From: Nitrospinota bacterium
GTDB lineage: Bacteria > Nitrospinota > Nitrospinia > UBA9942
Assembly: GCA_016194325.1 (NCBI GenBank)
Contig: JACQBS010000044.1
Span: 1-51,143, forward strand
Length of the DNA: 51,143 nucleotides
Reading direction: 5' to 3'
This document shows positions 40,173-49,873 of the stretch, piece after piece. The position numbers and the translations under genes are program-made. Under the pieces are notes generated by a model, which did not search any database, was not told the origin of the DNA, and saw only the letters and a program-made list of their open reading frames with translations. Position 1 is the stretch's first letter; every line of letters starts with the position of its first letter.

Positions 40173-41732
40173 ATGAACAATATAATTTCTTTATTTGGAA
40201 ATGAGGCGAGAAAGGACAACAGCCAGTATCCCGCCACTGTGACGCTCTATCAAATCCCCAAAGAACGGTTTACAGAAGCAGCAAAGTCAATGAAAACTTC
40301 CGGAGCGAGGCTTGTTGCAGAGTGGGCTGTGGATGAGACTCCATTTGGCAGAGGCTTTGGCATTTATGCCTGTTATGCAAAAGATTCAGAGTATCTGATT
40401 TTAAAAACATACACACCTCTTGAAGACCCGACATTCCCAAGTCTTACTAAAAAATTTGTCCCTGCCTATCGTTTTGAAAGACAGATGAGAAGTCTTATGG
40501 GTGTTGTCCCTCTGGGACATCCAGATTCACGGCCATGGATAAAGCATGAAGACTGGCAGGAGGATGTCTATCCCCTTAGAAAGTCCTTTGATGCCTCAAA
40601 ATCCATCTCAAGAGTAAAAGGTGAATATCAATGGATAAAAGCAGAGGGTGAAGGGGTCTATGAGATACCTGTGGGACCTGTCCATGCAGGTATTATTGAG
40701 CCGGGTCATTTCAGATTTCAGGCAGTTGGTGAGGATATTCTTAATCTTGAAGAAAAACTTGGTTATGTCCATAAAGGCATAGAAAAGAGATTTGAATCCA
40801 TTTCATGGAAGGAAGGGGCAAGACTTGCAGGGAGGGTATCGGGTGATTCTACAGTTGCCCATGCTATTGCATACTGCATGTCAATTGAGTCAATGACAGG
40901 ATGCAATCCGACTAAAAGGGCATTGTGGCTGAGGGCATTGATGCTTGAAAGGGAGAGGATTGCAAACCATCTCGGAGATATAGGGGCAATCTGTAATGAT
41001 GTCGCCTTTGCATTTCTCTTATATCAATTTTCAATACTTAAAGAAAAACTCCTCCGCACAAATTACAAACTCTTTGGTCACAGGTTTATGATGGACAAGA
41101 TTATACCGGGCGGAGTTGCTGTTGATATTAACTCTGATGCCAAAAATGAGATATTATCGGAGATGGATTGGCTTACAAATGAATTGGAGAGGCTCGTCAT
41201 TATCTATGATGAAAACTCTTCACTTGATGACAGATTAAGAGATACCGGTGTGCTTACCACTGAAAAGGCAAAGGAATTATCTGTTGTAGGATTTGTAGCA
41301 AGGGCAAGTGGTCAGGGTATAGACTGCCGTATCCAGAGTCCATTTTCACCTTATGACCATATCATTCCGAAGATGACAGTCTTAAATTCAGGGGATGCCC
41401 ATGCAAGGGTGTGGGTAAGAATTGAGGAGGTAAGAGATTCTATTAGATTAATCAGGGAGATATTGAATAGTCTTCCTGATGGTAAAATTACAGAAAGTCT
41501 TACCCCTCCATCAACTGATAAGTCCGGTTTTGCAGTTGTAGAGGGGTGGAGAGGCGAGATTGTTTATTGGATTCAGTCGGGACTAAAGGGTGGAATAAAC
41601 CGCTGCATGGTTAGAGATCCATCCAGTGTAAACTGGATTGCACTTGAGGAGGCAATCCATGGAAATATTGTCCCCGATTTCCCGCTCTGTAACAAGAGTT
41701 TTAATCAGTCATATTCGGGGCATGATTTGTAA
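40173..41732 (+). CDS. hyfG: HyfG-like large subunit lacking [NiFe] ligands (Ehr type)
   Basis: A 519-residue protein. Residues about 1-140 are NuoC-like, and the rest is homologous to NuoD and to group 4 hydrogenase large subunits (EIPVGPVHAGIIEPGHFRFQ, EEKLGYVHKGIEKRFE, GRVSGDSTVAHAIAYC, HRFMMDKIIPGGV). In true hydrogenases the L1 motif is C-G-x-C; here it is SGDS (223-226). At the C-terminus the D-P-C-x-x-C motif is replaced by SFNQSYSGHDL. All four nickel-iron cysteines are therefore gone. Energy-converting hydrogenase-related (Ehr) complexes show exactly this. Reaction unknown; it is not expected to make or use H2. Confidence 0.93.
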   Translation: MNNIISLFGNEARKDNSQYPATVTLYQIPKERFTEAAKSMKTSGARLVAEWAVDETPFGRGFGIYACYAKDSEYLILKTYTPLEDPTFPSLTKKFVPAYRFERQMRSLMGVVPLGHPDSRPWIKHEDWQEDVYPLRKSFDASKSISRVKGEYQWIKAEGEGVYEIPVGPVHAGIIEPGHFRFQAVGEDILNLEEKLGYVHKGIEKRFESISWKEGARLAGRVSGDSTVAHAIAYCMSIESMTGCNPTKRALWLRALMLERERIANHLGDIGAICNDVAFAFLLYQFSILKEKLLRTNYKLFGHRFMMDKIIPGGVAVDINSDAKNEILSEMDWLTNELERLVIIYDENSSLDDRLRDTGVLTTEKAKELSVVGFVARASGQGIDCRIQSPFSPYDHIIPKMTVLNSGDAHARVWVRIEEVRDSIRLIREILNSLPDGKITESLTPPSTDKSGFAVVEGWRGEIVYWIQSGLKGGINRCMVRDPSSVNWIALEEAIHGNIVPDFPLCNKSFNQSYSGHDL

Positions 41733-41743
41733 AAACATAAAAG

Positions 41744-41826
41744 CAACCACAGATAAACGCAGATAAACACAGATTTTAAAAAAAATTAAAGTTTTTTCTG
41801 TGTAAATCTGTGTGAATCTGTGGTTT
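41744..41826. repeat. Inverted 10-bp arrays between hyfG and hyfI
   Basis: CCACAGATAA, ACGCAGATAA, ACACAGATTT (41747-41776) faces CTGTGTAAAT, CTGTGTGAAT, CTGTGGTTT (41798-41826) around an A/T-rich loop. This is the cleanest hairpin of this family. Confidence 0.92.
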
Positions 41827-41840
41827 CATTGAGTCTTTAA

Positions 41841-42365
41841 ATGTTAAGAATACTTCATCAGATATTCAGGACAGGTATTGTTACTGAGCCTCTCCCTTCT
41901 GCGGTAGAGACTGAGATAGAGTTTATAGGGCATAGGTTAGAAGATGCTATAAGAAAGCGTTTCCACAGGAGTCTTACTATCAGAGAGGTGGATGCAGGCT
42001 CATGCAATGGCTGCGAACTGGAGATTCATGCACTGAATAATCCGATTTACAATTGCGAGAGATTCGGCATACACTTTACAGCATCTCCAAGATTTGCGGA
42101 CATACTCCTTGTTACAGGACCTGTTTCCATAAATATGGAGACAGCCCTTCTAAGAACATACAATGCTGCACCTAATCCAAAGCTCGTGATTGCAGTCGGA
42201 GAGTGCGGCTATAACGGAGGTATATTTGGAGAAAGTTACGCATCCCTCGGAGGAATCGGTAAAATCATTCCTGTAGATGTCTATATTCACGGCTGCCCGC
42301 CAAAACCTGCTGATATTCTGAATGGTATTCTCAAGGCAATTGAGGGCAGTGAACCGATTTGCTGA
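41841..42365 (+). CDS. hyfI: HyfI/NuoB-like iron-sulfur small subunit
   Basis: A 174-residue protein with the [4Fe-4S] cluster site of NuoB/HyfI: Cys55 and Cys58 in DAGSCNGCELE, Cys122 in VGECGYNGG, Cys152 in IHGCPPKPADIL. All four ligands are kept although the partner large subunit lost its nickel site, so electron transfer through this cluster is presumably retained. No HyfA/HyfH-type ferredoxin subunit follows: the next gene is convergent and ends 3 bases away. Confidence 0.93.
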   Translation: MLRILHQIFRTGIVTEPLPSAVETEIEFIGHRLEDAIRKRFHRSLTIREVDAGSCNGCELEIHALNNPIYNCERFGIHFTASPRFADILLVTGPVSINMETALLRTYNAAPNPKLVIAVGECGYNGGIFGESYASLGGIGKIIPVDVYIHGCPPKPADILNGILKAIEGSEPIC

Positions 42366-42368
42366 AAA

Positions 42369-44951
42369 TTATAAAGAAGATTTTCTTCGGAAATACGCCT
42401 TTTCTATCTCTACTGCGATAAACACACTGAATGATACAGTTATGCAAATAAACAGTTCTATTGCACTTAGGGGAGCTGTCTTGAATATCCTCTGCAATAT
42501 TGGAATATAAGTAATCATAAGCTGAAGTGAAAATGTCAATACCTCTGCACTGAGGAGTGCCTTATTTGAAAGAAGCCCAAGGGTAAATATTGATTCTCTC
42601 TCGGAGCGGATAGCCATAACATGAAACATCTGGAAACCTGCAAGGGTAAAGAATACCATGCTCCTCGCATGTTCAAGGTCATCATGCTTTAGTCCCCATT
42701 CCATTACACCGAGTGTGCCAAAGGACATCAAGAGTCCAACCCATATAATATGCTGCCATAATCCCCTTGCAAAAATACTTTCCTTTGGGTCTCTTGGTGG
42801 TCTATTCATTACATCCTTCTCTGCAGGCTCTACTCCTAATGCCAGTGCTGGAAATGAGTCTGTTACCAGATTTATCCATAGTATTTGAATAGGTAAAACA
42901 GGCAGGGGCATACCTATCATAAGTGCAAAAAACATTGTAAGTATCTCCCCTGAATTTGTTGAAAGCATATACCTTATAAATTTTCTTATATTGTCATAAA
43001 TTACCCTTCCTTCATGAACTGCCTTAACAATAGTTGCAAAGTTATCATCCCTTAATATCATATCAGATGCATCTTTGCTTACATCTGTCCCTGTTATCCC
43101 CATTGCAATACCTATGTCAGCCTTTTTCAATGCAGGGGCATCATTTACACCGTCACCTGTCATCGCTACAATATGCCCTCTTTCCTTCAATGCTGAAACA
43201 ATATGTATCTTGTCTTCAGGTGATACTCTCGCAAATACCCTTACAGTGGGCAGAAGATTATTGAAATGAGCAGTCTCTAATATCTCCATATCTCTGCCTG
43301 TTATAATCTGCCCGTTCTCGTTTGTTATGCCAAGACGCTTTGCAATAGCCTGTGCTGTAATCGGATGGTCACCTGTAATCATAACAGGCACAATACCCGC
43401 CTTCATACATATCTTTACAGCCTCATAAGCCTCTTCTCTTGGGGGGTCTATCATCCCAACAAGACCAAGGAATATAAAATCCTTTTCAACATCTGACATT
43501 GATAACCCCTTTTCAATTTCCTTATATGCCACTGCAAGAACCCTTATGCCATCAGCAGCCATCTTTTCATTTTCTTTAAGAATTTGTCCTTTCATATTGC
43601 TATCTATTGAACAGATTTCAATCACACTGTCAACGGAGCCTTTCATAAACATCAGATAAATCTTCGGATTGTCGGGAGAGGAATGGATGGTTGTCATCCT
43701 CTTTTTAAAGGAGTCAAAGGGGATTTCATTTATCCTCGGATAACTCTTTTCCAGTTCATGCTTATGAATGCCAATCTCTGATGCAGCCTTAAGTAAGGCA
43801 ATCTCTGTCGGGTCTCCAATCCCCCTATCATTATCAATTGAGGCATCATTACATAAAGTTATAGCCTTAAATATGAGATTCATATTCGATGTATCAAGAC
43901 TCCATTCCTTCTTTAACTCCCTTCCATCATATATAAACTCCACTTTCATCTTATTCTGCGTGAGTGTTCCTGTCTTATCTGAGCAGATAGCTGTTACACA
44001 GCCGAGTGTCTCCACAGCAGGGAGTTTACGGATAAGTGCATTCACCTTTGACATCCTGTAGGCACCGAGGGCAAGGACAATGGTAATGACTGCTGGAAGA
44101 CTCTCAGGTATTGCGGCTACTGCCAGACTTATAGAGGTAAGTGACATAAGTTGAAGTGATTCTCCTCTCCATATACCTGCAATGAATATTATTAAACAGA
44201 TCAGCAGTGCCGCCGCTGCAATCCTCTTCCCCATTGCATCAAGTTTTATCTGAAGGGGGGTTTTAATTTTTTCTGTCTCCTGAAGGAGATTCGCAATTCT
44301 GCCCAATTCTGTGGACATTCCTGTAGTTACTACAACCCCTACCCCTCTGCCGTAAGTGATTACAGTTCCCTTAAATGTCATATTCCTGCGGTCTGCAAGA
44401 GATGTCTCCTCGTTTATAATATTTGTGGATTTTTCTACAGGTGTGGACTCCCCTGTAAGAGGCGACTCATCTATCATGAGATTTGGACTCTCAATAAGCC
44501 TTATATCCGCAGGCACTATTTCTCCTGCAGTAAGAACTGCTATATCTCCGGAGACAATATCAGTGGAAGGTATCTGGTGGTGCTTGCCATCTCTTATAAT
44601 TGTTGCGGTGGGTATCTCAAGTTTTTTTAAGGCTGACAGTGCCCTCTCTGCCCTGTATTCCTGAAAAAAACCAATCACTGCATTCAATAAAACAATAGCG
44701 AGAATTACTATCGTATCTATTAAATCCCCTATGAAGGCAGATATGACTGCAGCAATTATCAGTATTAAAATGAGGAGATTTGTAAATTGCTCAAAAAATA
44801 TAAGAAATGGACTCTTCCCCGGTTTTTCCTCAAGCCTGTTATACCCGTATTGAGTTATCCTTTTTTGAGCCTCACCTGCAGAAAGTCCGTTTCTATCTGT
44901 CTTGAGCTCCTTATAAAGCTCTCCCTCTGTCATCTGATACCACGGTTTCAT
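42369..44951 (-). CDS. P-type cation (Ca2+-like) ATPase
   Basis: An 860-residue type II P-ATPase with about ten membrane helices. TGES in the actuator domain, phosphorylated Asp in [21 protein letters not shown] in the nucleotide domain, [30 protein letters not shown], the M4 motif [10 protein letters not shown] and M6 [13 protein letters not shown] support a SERCA/PMCA-like pump exporting Ca2+ or a similar ion. The start is the ATG at 44949-44951, preceded by AGGA; an upstream TTG reading adds five residues. Convergent with the hyf operon, 3 bases apart. Confidence 0.92.
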   Translation of the reverse strand: MKPWYQMTEGELYKELKTDRNGLSAGEAQKRITQYGYNRLEEKPGKSPFLIFFEQFTNLLILILIIAAVISAFIGDLIDTIVILAIVLLNAVIGFFQEYRAERALSALKKLEIPTATIIRDGKHHQIPSTDIVSGDIAVLTAGEIVPADIRLIESPNLMIDESPLTGESTPVEKSTNIINEETSLADRRNMTFKGTVITYGRGVGVVVTTGMSTELGRIANLLQETEKIKTPLQIKLDAMGKRIAAAALLICLIIFIAGIWRGESLQLMSLTSISLAVAAIPESLPAVITIVLALGAYRMSKVNALIRKLPAVETLGCVTAICSDKTGTLTQNKMKVEFIYDGRELKKEWSLDTSNMNLIFKAITLCNDASIDNDRGIGDPTEIALLKAASEIGIHKHELEKSYPRINEIPFDSFKKRMTTIHSSPDNPKIYLMFMKGSVDSVIEICSIDSNMKGQILKENEKMAADGIRVLAVAYKEIEKGLSMSDVEKDFIFLGLVGMIDPPREEAYEAVKICMKAGIVPVMITGDHPITAQAIAKRLGITNENGQIITGRDMEILETAHFNNLLPTVRVFARVSPEDKIHIVSALKERGHIVAMTGDGVNDAPALKKADIGIAMGITGTDVSKDASDMILRDDNFATIVKAVHEGRVIYDNIRKFIRYMLSTNSGEILTMFFALMIGMPLPVLPIQILWINLVTDSFPALALGVEPAEKDVMNRPPRDPKESIFARGLWQHIIWVGLLMSFGTLGVMEWGLKHDDLEHARSMVFFTLAGFQMFHVMAIRSERESIFTLGLLSNKALLSAEVLTFSLQLMITYIPILQRIFKTAPLSAIELFICITVSFSVFIAVEIEKAYFRRKSSL

Positions 44952-45085
44952 ATTTATTCCTAACAAGTCCCAATTGCATCAGATGTTAGCAAACTTCATT
45001 AACTAAGGCAATGATAACTGAAAGACAAACTATAGGCTTAGATGCGATAAAATTGGCAGGAAATATGGCGGTTGTTTTTTATTGC

Positions 45086-45280
45086 TTACTTTCCTTCAGC
45101 GGATTTGTTTAGTGATTCCATAAGCCTGGCAATATCTGCATTATTTTTCTTTGCGGCAATCTCAAGACTCTCATGTCCCCCGCAGCACGAATCTATATTA
45201 TACTGATTAAATACCCCGACCGTCTTCGGATATTTTGCAATTACCTGATTTATGCTCATTTCTTTTGTAATCTCTGCCAT
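45086..45280 (-). CDS. ScdA_N (DUF542) stand-alone protein
   Basis: A 64-residue protein: MAEITKEMSINQVIAKYPKT, VGVFNQYNIDSCCGGHESLE, then a short helix. This is the N-terminal domain of the RIC/ScdA/YtfE iron-sulfur repair proteins, with the Cys-Cys-Gly motif, but without the di-iron hemerythrin-like domain. A role in iron-sulfur repair under nitrosative or oxidative stress is a family inference. AGGAGGAAT-like Shine-Dalgarno (GGAGGAATAAAG) and a good promoter (45360-45388) support expression. Confidence 0.85.
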   Translation of the reverse strand: MAEITKEMSINQVIAKYPKTVGVFNQYNIDSCCGGHESLEIAAKKNNADIARLMESLNKSAEGK

Positions 45281-45359
45281 CTTTATTCCTCCGCAAAATT
45301 TATCTGCATTACCCTTTTTTTTATAAGAGATAACGAATGCTTTTACTTTATTATTTTTT

Positions 45360-45388
45360 ATGATAGTATTTTAAACTATAGTTGTCAA
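45360..45388 (-). promoter_or_regulatory. σ70-like promoter of the ScdA_N gene
   Basis: TTGACA (45383-45388), 17 bp, TATCAT (45360-45365), reading leftward toward the ScdA_N gene with a leader of about 70 bases. Confidence 0.7.
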
Positions 45389-45396
45389 GAGCCGCC

Positions 45397-45624
45397 ATGT
45401 CTGAAAAACTAATTGTAGATAAACCTACTATCACAAAAAGGCCTGTAACAGGTGTTAATGAGGTAGATAGCCATATTGAATCGTTATCAAAAAAACTATC
45501 TCTTGGCATGAGAAATGACTTTTACCAGATGATCAGCAGCAATAAGCCAAAAACTATTTCTGAATTAAAAAATATTTTTAAGTCCCTCATAGAGCATCAT
45601 AAAAAACAGGTACCGAGACTGTAG
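45397..45624 (+). CDS. Small hypothetical protein
   Basis: A 75-residue, basic protein (MSEKLIVDKPTITKRPVTGV, then NEVDSHIESLSKKLSLGM, ending IEHHKKQVPRL). I do not recognise a family. The second half is predicted helical. Codon use looks like that of its neighbours, with no long hydrophobic segment. No Shine-Dalgarno precedes the ATG, and the start lies only 8 bases from the divergent -35 box. An upstream TTG at 45382 is possible. It is followed by a 10-bp array and pgsA. Confidence 0.5.
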   Translation: MSEKLIVDKPTITKRPVTGVNEVDSHIESLSKKLSLGMRNDFYQMISSNKPKTISELKNIFKSLIEHHKKQVPRL

Positions 45625-45644
45625 AAAAGGACAAAAACCTAATG

Positions 45645-45728
45645 AAACCACAGATTCACACAGATGGACACAGATAGTAATTAAAGTTACAAGTTATCTG
45701 CGTTTATCTGCGTTCATCTGTGGTTGCT
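45645..45728. repeat. Inverted 10-bp arrays before pgsA
   Basis: CCACAGATTC, ACACAGATGG, ACACAGATAG (45648-45677) faces TATCTGCGTT, TATCTGCGTT, CATCTGTGGTT (45694-45726). The array ends about 12 bases before the pgsA ATG. Confidence 0.9.
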
Positions 45729-45738
45729 TTTATAATTT

Positions 45739-46296
45739 ATGCATCGTCTAAACCTACCAAATAAGATTACAATAATACGAATATTTCTGATTCCCCTCTT
45801 TTTAGTATTTTTAATATCCTCAGCTAAGATAAGCCCATTATTTGCAGCCTCTATATTTGGTGTGGCGGCATTTACAGATTGGCTTGACGGTTATCTTGCA
45901 AGGACCACCAAGCAGGTTACAACCCTTGGCAAGTTGTTAGACCCGATTGCAGATAAGATACTTGTTACAGCAGCACTTATACCTTTGGTTGAACTTGACA
46001 GAATATCTGCATGGATAGCTGTAGTAATAATAGGAAGGGAATTTGCCGTAAGCGGGCTCAGGACTGTAGCAATGTCTCAGGGGATTGTAATTGCTGCGAG
46101 CTGGTGGGGAAAATATAAAATGGTGTTTGAGATAATTGCAATAATGTTTTTAATCCTGAATTATAAAATTTTATTTGTAAATTTTTTGCTTTTGGGCACA
46201 ATAGCAATTTGGGTTGCAATGGTCATGAGCCTTGTTTCAGGAATAGACTACTTTATAAAATTCTGGAATCAATTTAATATAAAATTAAGTCAGTAA
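45739..46296 (+). CDS. pgsA: CDP-diacylglycerol--glycerol-3-phosphate phosphatidyltransferase
   Basis: A 185-residue membrane enzyme making phosphatidylglycerol-phosphate. The CDP-alcohol phosphotransferase signature is complete: TDWLDGYLARTTKQVTTLGK followed by LLDPIADK, giving D-G-x2-A-R-x8-G-x3-D-x3-D. NKITIIRIFLIPLF begins the first helix as is usual for PgsA. Several hydrophobic segments. No Shine-Dalgarno: a 10-bp array stands directly upstream. Confidence 0.94.
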   Translation: MHRLNLPNKITIIRIFLIPLFLVFLISSAKISPLFAASIFGVAAFTDWLDGYLARTTKQVTTLGKLLDPIADKILVTAALIPLVELDRISAWIAVVIIGREFAVSGLRTVAMSQGIVIAASWWGKYKMVFEIIAIMFLILNYKILFVNFLLLGTIAIWVAMVMSLVSGIDYFIKFWNQFNIKLSQ

Positions 46297-46322
46297 GACT
46301 ATTCTTTAAAGGGAGAAAAAAC

Positions 46323-47618
46323 TTGAAAAGACTGATTCATATTCTTGCAGCGGCGGCATTAATATTTTCAGATGAGAGCAGTTGGGCGGATGAAAAAACA
46401 GGGTCAAAAAATCAGACATACGGCAGTGAGTTTGAAGAACTCAAGCATAGGGTTGAAGAACTTGAAAAAAGGATAAAAGATGGAGAAGTGGTTGATGAAC
46501 TTGGGCATAAACTCCATCCTATCCACAGTATTTATGGCTTAAAGATAAGCGGCGGGGTCACAATGACAGCACAGGGGGCAGACTATAAAAACAATAAGGG
46601 TGCCGGAGCATTATCAGCTGATATTGTAATAGAATCACCGGTTGGAAAAGATGGAAGGGTGATTTCGGTTCTGGATTTTCAGAGAGGTGCAGGGCTTCAA
46701 AACCTGCCATCCTTCTTTACATCACCTAATGGAAACACAACAGGAGCAAATAACGATATAGAATCATTTAATAATGACCAGCTTCATGTAGCACAATTCT
46801 ATTACGAGCACAATATAGTTTCAAGTCTTGTAGTATCGGTAGGGCAATTAGACCCTACAGTCTTTTTTGATATCAACCTCTATGCAAATAACGAAAGGGT
46901 GCATTTCCTTGCGAATCAATTTGCAAACAACCCCACGATAGAATTCGGGGCTTCTGAAAACTTCTATGGACCAGGCATAAGGCTGACTTACTCACCTGCT
47001 GAACTGCTGGACATAACTGTTGCTGCTTTTGAAGGTGACGGTAATTATGCAGATATCTTTGAAAATCCGTTTCTCATGGCAGAGGCTGATTTTAAAATAA
47101 AACCCTTTGATAAAGACGGAATCTACAGGGTCTATTACTGGAGCAGAAAGGCACGTCCTGATTTAACCTATGTTGCAAATCCGAATGATGCAACCTTAAT
47201 AAACAAAGAAAATAGTGGTGTGGGTCTAAGTATTGAACAGCTAATCACAGATACAGTCGGTATATGGCTAAGGGGAGGTACCCAGAACGAAAAGGTAGCA
47301 CAATTTGATAAACACATAAGTGGAGGTTTAAACATTACAGGAGATGCATTTAACAGGCCTAATGATGTAATTGGGCTTGGTTATGGCATGACTTCAATGG
47401 GAAAAGACTATAAGGATTATAAAACGAGTTCCTCTACAGGCTTTTCTTCAGACACAGAGCAATATATGGAACTTTATTATAATATCTCAATCGGTGAAGC
47501 CGCACACTTTAAAGGGTTTCATATTTCACCCGACATGCAGTATGTAATTAACCCTAACGGTAATGCCAATGCCAGCAAATTGTTCATATACGGCATAAGG
47601 CTGCAGGCATTTTTTTAA
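46323..47618 (+). CDS. OprB-like carbohydrate-type porin
   Basis: A 431-residue outer-membrane protein. It has a signal peptide (RLIHILAAAALIFSDESSWA, cleavage before DEK), a short coiled coil (FEELKHRVEELEKRI), then a beta-barrel with VSVGQLDPTVFFDINLYAN, YGPGIRLTYSP and a C-terminal SPDMQYVINPNGNANASKLF ending in Phe. The PDMQYVINPNG and GIRL segments fit the OprB porin family. Substrate unknown. Start is TTG with GGGAG 8 bases upstream, 26 bases after pgsA. Confidence 0.82.
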   Translation: MKRLIHILAAAALIFSDESSWADEKTGSKNQTYGSEFEELKHRVEELEKRIKDGEVVDELGHKLHPIHSIYGLKISGGVTMTAQGADYKNNKGAGALSADIVIESPVGKDGRVISVLDFQRGAGLQNLPSFFTSPNGNTTGANNDIESFNNDQLHVAQFYYEHNIVSSLVVSVGQLDPTVFFDINLYANNERVHFLANQFANNPTIEFGASENFYGPGIRLTYSPAELLDITVAAFEGDGNYADIFENPFLMAEADFKIKPFDKDGIYRVYYWSRKARPDLTYVANPNDATLINKENSGVGLSIEQLITDTVGIWLRGGTQNEKVAQFDKHISGGLNITGDAFNRPNDVIGLGYGMTSMGKDYKDYKTSSSTGFSSDTEQYMELYYNISIGEAAHFKGFHISPDMQYVINPNGNANASKLFIYGIRLQAFF

Positions 47619-47624
47619 TTTAAT

Positions 47625-47653
47625 TTGACAGGAAAGACAGTTTAAATTATAAT
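47625..47653 (+). promoter_or_regulatory. Consensus σ70 promoter of the tRNA genes
   Basis: TTGACA (47625-47630), exactly 17 bp, TATAAT (47648-47653): both boxes match consensus. It stands 15 bases before tRNA-Gly. Confidence 0.85.
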
Positions 47654-47668
47654 TTAAAAATCTGTTAA

Positions 47669-47743
<75 letters not shown>

Positions 47744-47748
47744 TATTT

Positions 47749-47855
47749 TGCCACAGACTTTCACTGACTAAATACTTAAAAAGAGAATTAGAAATTAGCG
47801 AATAAGCAAATTAGCCTGTTTTCTATTGATTCAGTCTGTGAAAATCTGTGGCAAA
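47749..47855. repeat. Inverted CCACAGACT/AATCTGTGG unit between the tRNA genes
   Basis: TTGCCACAGACTTTCACTGAC (47749-47768) is faced by TCAGTCTGTGAAAATCTGTG then GCAA (47831-47854). It occupies the spacer between tRNA-Gly and tRNA-Cys and could form a long stem in the precursor transcript. Confidence 0.8.
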
Positions 47856-47867
47856 AAAGTTTTTTTG

Positions 47868-47942
<75 letters not shown>

Positions 47943-47989
47943 CACTTAACTAACAACTAATTGTGGTTAGTTATAAGTTGTCGGTGAGT

Positions 47990-49672
47990 TTATAGTTCCA
48001 TTTTTTTAAGTGCCTTAGTTCCCAGAATCATAGGTATAAAGGTTGCTGCAAGGGACAGGAGAAATATAAGGGCATAGCAGATGTATATCTCTATTCCTCC
48101 GATATTATAGAAGAGAAATCTTTTGTAGAAATGGACATATACAGGCCTTGATTCCAACACCACAATCACCCCTATGAAGATAAAGCTCATTATCATGTAA
48201 AGGATTCCGCCAGTGCTCATTGCAACCTCTGCAATATTTTCGTATTTAAAGACAGGATATATTGTCCCCATCCCTATCCCCATCCCAACAAGCCCTGCTG
48301 TTATGAGGAATATGGAAATTATAGATATTGCCATTATGTAACTATCAGCATCTAAAAATAAGTTGGATACTATTACCAGAATTTCAGCCAGAATTAGCAG
48401 CGGGATAAAATACATCCAGAATTTCTCCCACAGAAATTTTTTAAAGTCTATTGGCGATGAATAGATAGCCCAGAAATATTTACCCTCAAGACTCACAGCA
48501 GTGAAAACGAATCTGACAGCAATTGCAGAAAGGACAACACCTGCAAGCCCATGATTTAGCACAGAGGTAAGGTTTTTCAAGAATAAACTATCCAAAGGCA
48601 AATTTCTTATATTGAACACATAGACAATTACAAGTGCACCAAGCATGAACAACTGCGACCACTGGGCAGTATCCCTGAAAAATAGTTTTATGTCCTTCAT
48701 AAATAGGTTCTTCTGTACTGTAAATAACTTTTTGAGAAATCTTTCTATTACTATATAGAAAACAGGCTCTCTCCTTCTCTTTGAAGTTTTAAAAGATTCA
48801 TGTGCAGATGCCCAGCCTGCATGGTATATCTTCTTTGAAGATAAAACCACCAAAACAAAAAATAGGAAGGCTATTAAAAATAAATAGAATATATAAGTAA
48901 TTGAGGAGTCAATCATCCCATTAGCACCATTTATAATTGCCTTCGCAGCCCATGAGCTTGGAAGGAGAGGATAATCTGGAACCTTAAGACCCTCAACAAA
49001 TTGGACTATCACATCATCAGGGACATCCTTTCCAAGAAGCACCTCAGGTTTTAAAAATCTGAAAAACATTACAAGTCCAGCACCGAAGATTAGCCCTAAG
49101 AATGTCATTACCTGATATGTCTTCTTTGCAGGAAAGAATCTCATGAGAAGCATTGTAATTAAAACACCAATAGCGGCCGGTATTACAATAAATGGCAATA
49201 TGACAGGAATGAGGAGAAGATAATAAGACAGGCTGGCATTATATACAACTCCATATGCAGTAAATATTGGAAGGCCGAATATCAGAATCATCCATGAACT
49301 GTTTATTGCAGTCTGTAAGAATTTTGATATGAATACTGTTGATATTTTAAATGGAAAAGACATGAGCAATTCCAAATCGGAAGATAGATAGATAGTAGAT
49401 ATGGCTGTGATTACATTGGAAAATAAGAGCATGGAGAGGAAGGTAAGAAATATTATGCTTAGCAACTGAGTTATAAGGAGTTCTCCAACATCAAGCGGCA
49501 GTCTGTAGAGATAAGTTATTATCCGATAGAAAAAGATGTAATCGCCAATAACGAATAGAAGGGCTAATGTAAAGAGAATAGATAACTTGAAAAGCTTCTT
49601 CCTGAACCCATATACAATACTGTTGTGGATTATTGTGCTGCGGAGTTTAAGGATTTGAAGGAGTTGAGTCAT
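47990..49672 (-). CDS. ABC-exporter-type membrane permease (PF16962-like)
   Basis: A 560-residue protein with roughly twelve hydrophobic segments, resembling the putative ABC exporter family. The N-terminus is MTQLLQILKLRSTIIHNSIV, followed by STIYLSSDLELLMSFPFKIS, MLLMRFFPAKKTYQVMTFLG, PLLPSSWAAKAIINGANG and KYFWAIYSSPIDFKKFLWEK. Such permeases pair with an ABC ATPase, but none is adjacent, so the partner must lie elsewhere or is lost. Substrate unknown. Confidence 0.8.
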   Translation of the reverse strand: MTQLLQILKLRSTIIHNSIVYGFRKKLFKLSILFTLALLFVIGDYIFFYRIITYLYRLPLDVGELLITQLLSIIFLTFLSMLLFSNVITAISTIYLSSDLELLMSFPFKISTVFISKFLQTAINSSWMILIFGLPIFTAYGVVYNASLSYYLLLIPVILPFIVIPAAIGVLITMLLMRFFPAKKTYQVMTFLGLIFGAGLVMFFRFLKPEVLLGKDVPDDVIVQFVEGLKVPDYPLLPSSWAAKAIINGANGMIDSSITYIFYLFLIAFLFFVLVVLSSKKIYHAGWASAHESFKTSKRRREPVFYIVIERFLKKLFTVQKNLFMKDIKLFFRDTAQWSQLFMLGALVIVYVFNIRNLPLDSLFLKNLTSVLNHGLAGVVLSAIAVRFVFTAVSLEGKYFWAIYSSPIDFKKFLWEKFWMYFIPLLILAEILVIVSNLFLDADSYIMAISIISIFLITAGLVGMGIGMGTIYPVFKYENIAEVAMSTGGILYMIMSFIFIGVIVVLESRPVYVHFYKRFLFYNIGGIEIYICYALIFLLSLAATFIPMILGTKALKKMEL

Positions 49673-49873
49673 TTTTCTTAGTCTTTTCTTTCTGTCGGTT
49701 CAATTTTAGAAACTTTTTTTTAATTATATATGCCCAGCAAATAATTTCAACAGAATTTTATGTCAGGAGATTAAGATAACGACAAACCCTTGACTTTAAT
49801 ATCATATCCTTTCATAATTAGTTTTAATGAGTTTATCCGCAGAATTATATGAGTAAACATATCAACATATTTT

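Noticed and set aside
40173..42365. Functional [NiFe] hydrogenase
   Set aside because: The large subunit lacks all four nickel-iron cysteines.
34631..45728. Replication-origin iterons (10-bp repeats)
   Set aside because: The copies are dispersed over 11 kb in separate gaps, with no DnaA boxes, dnaA or repA nearby.
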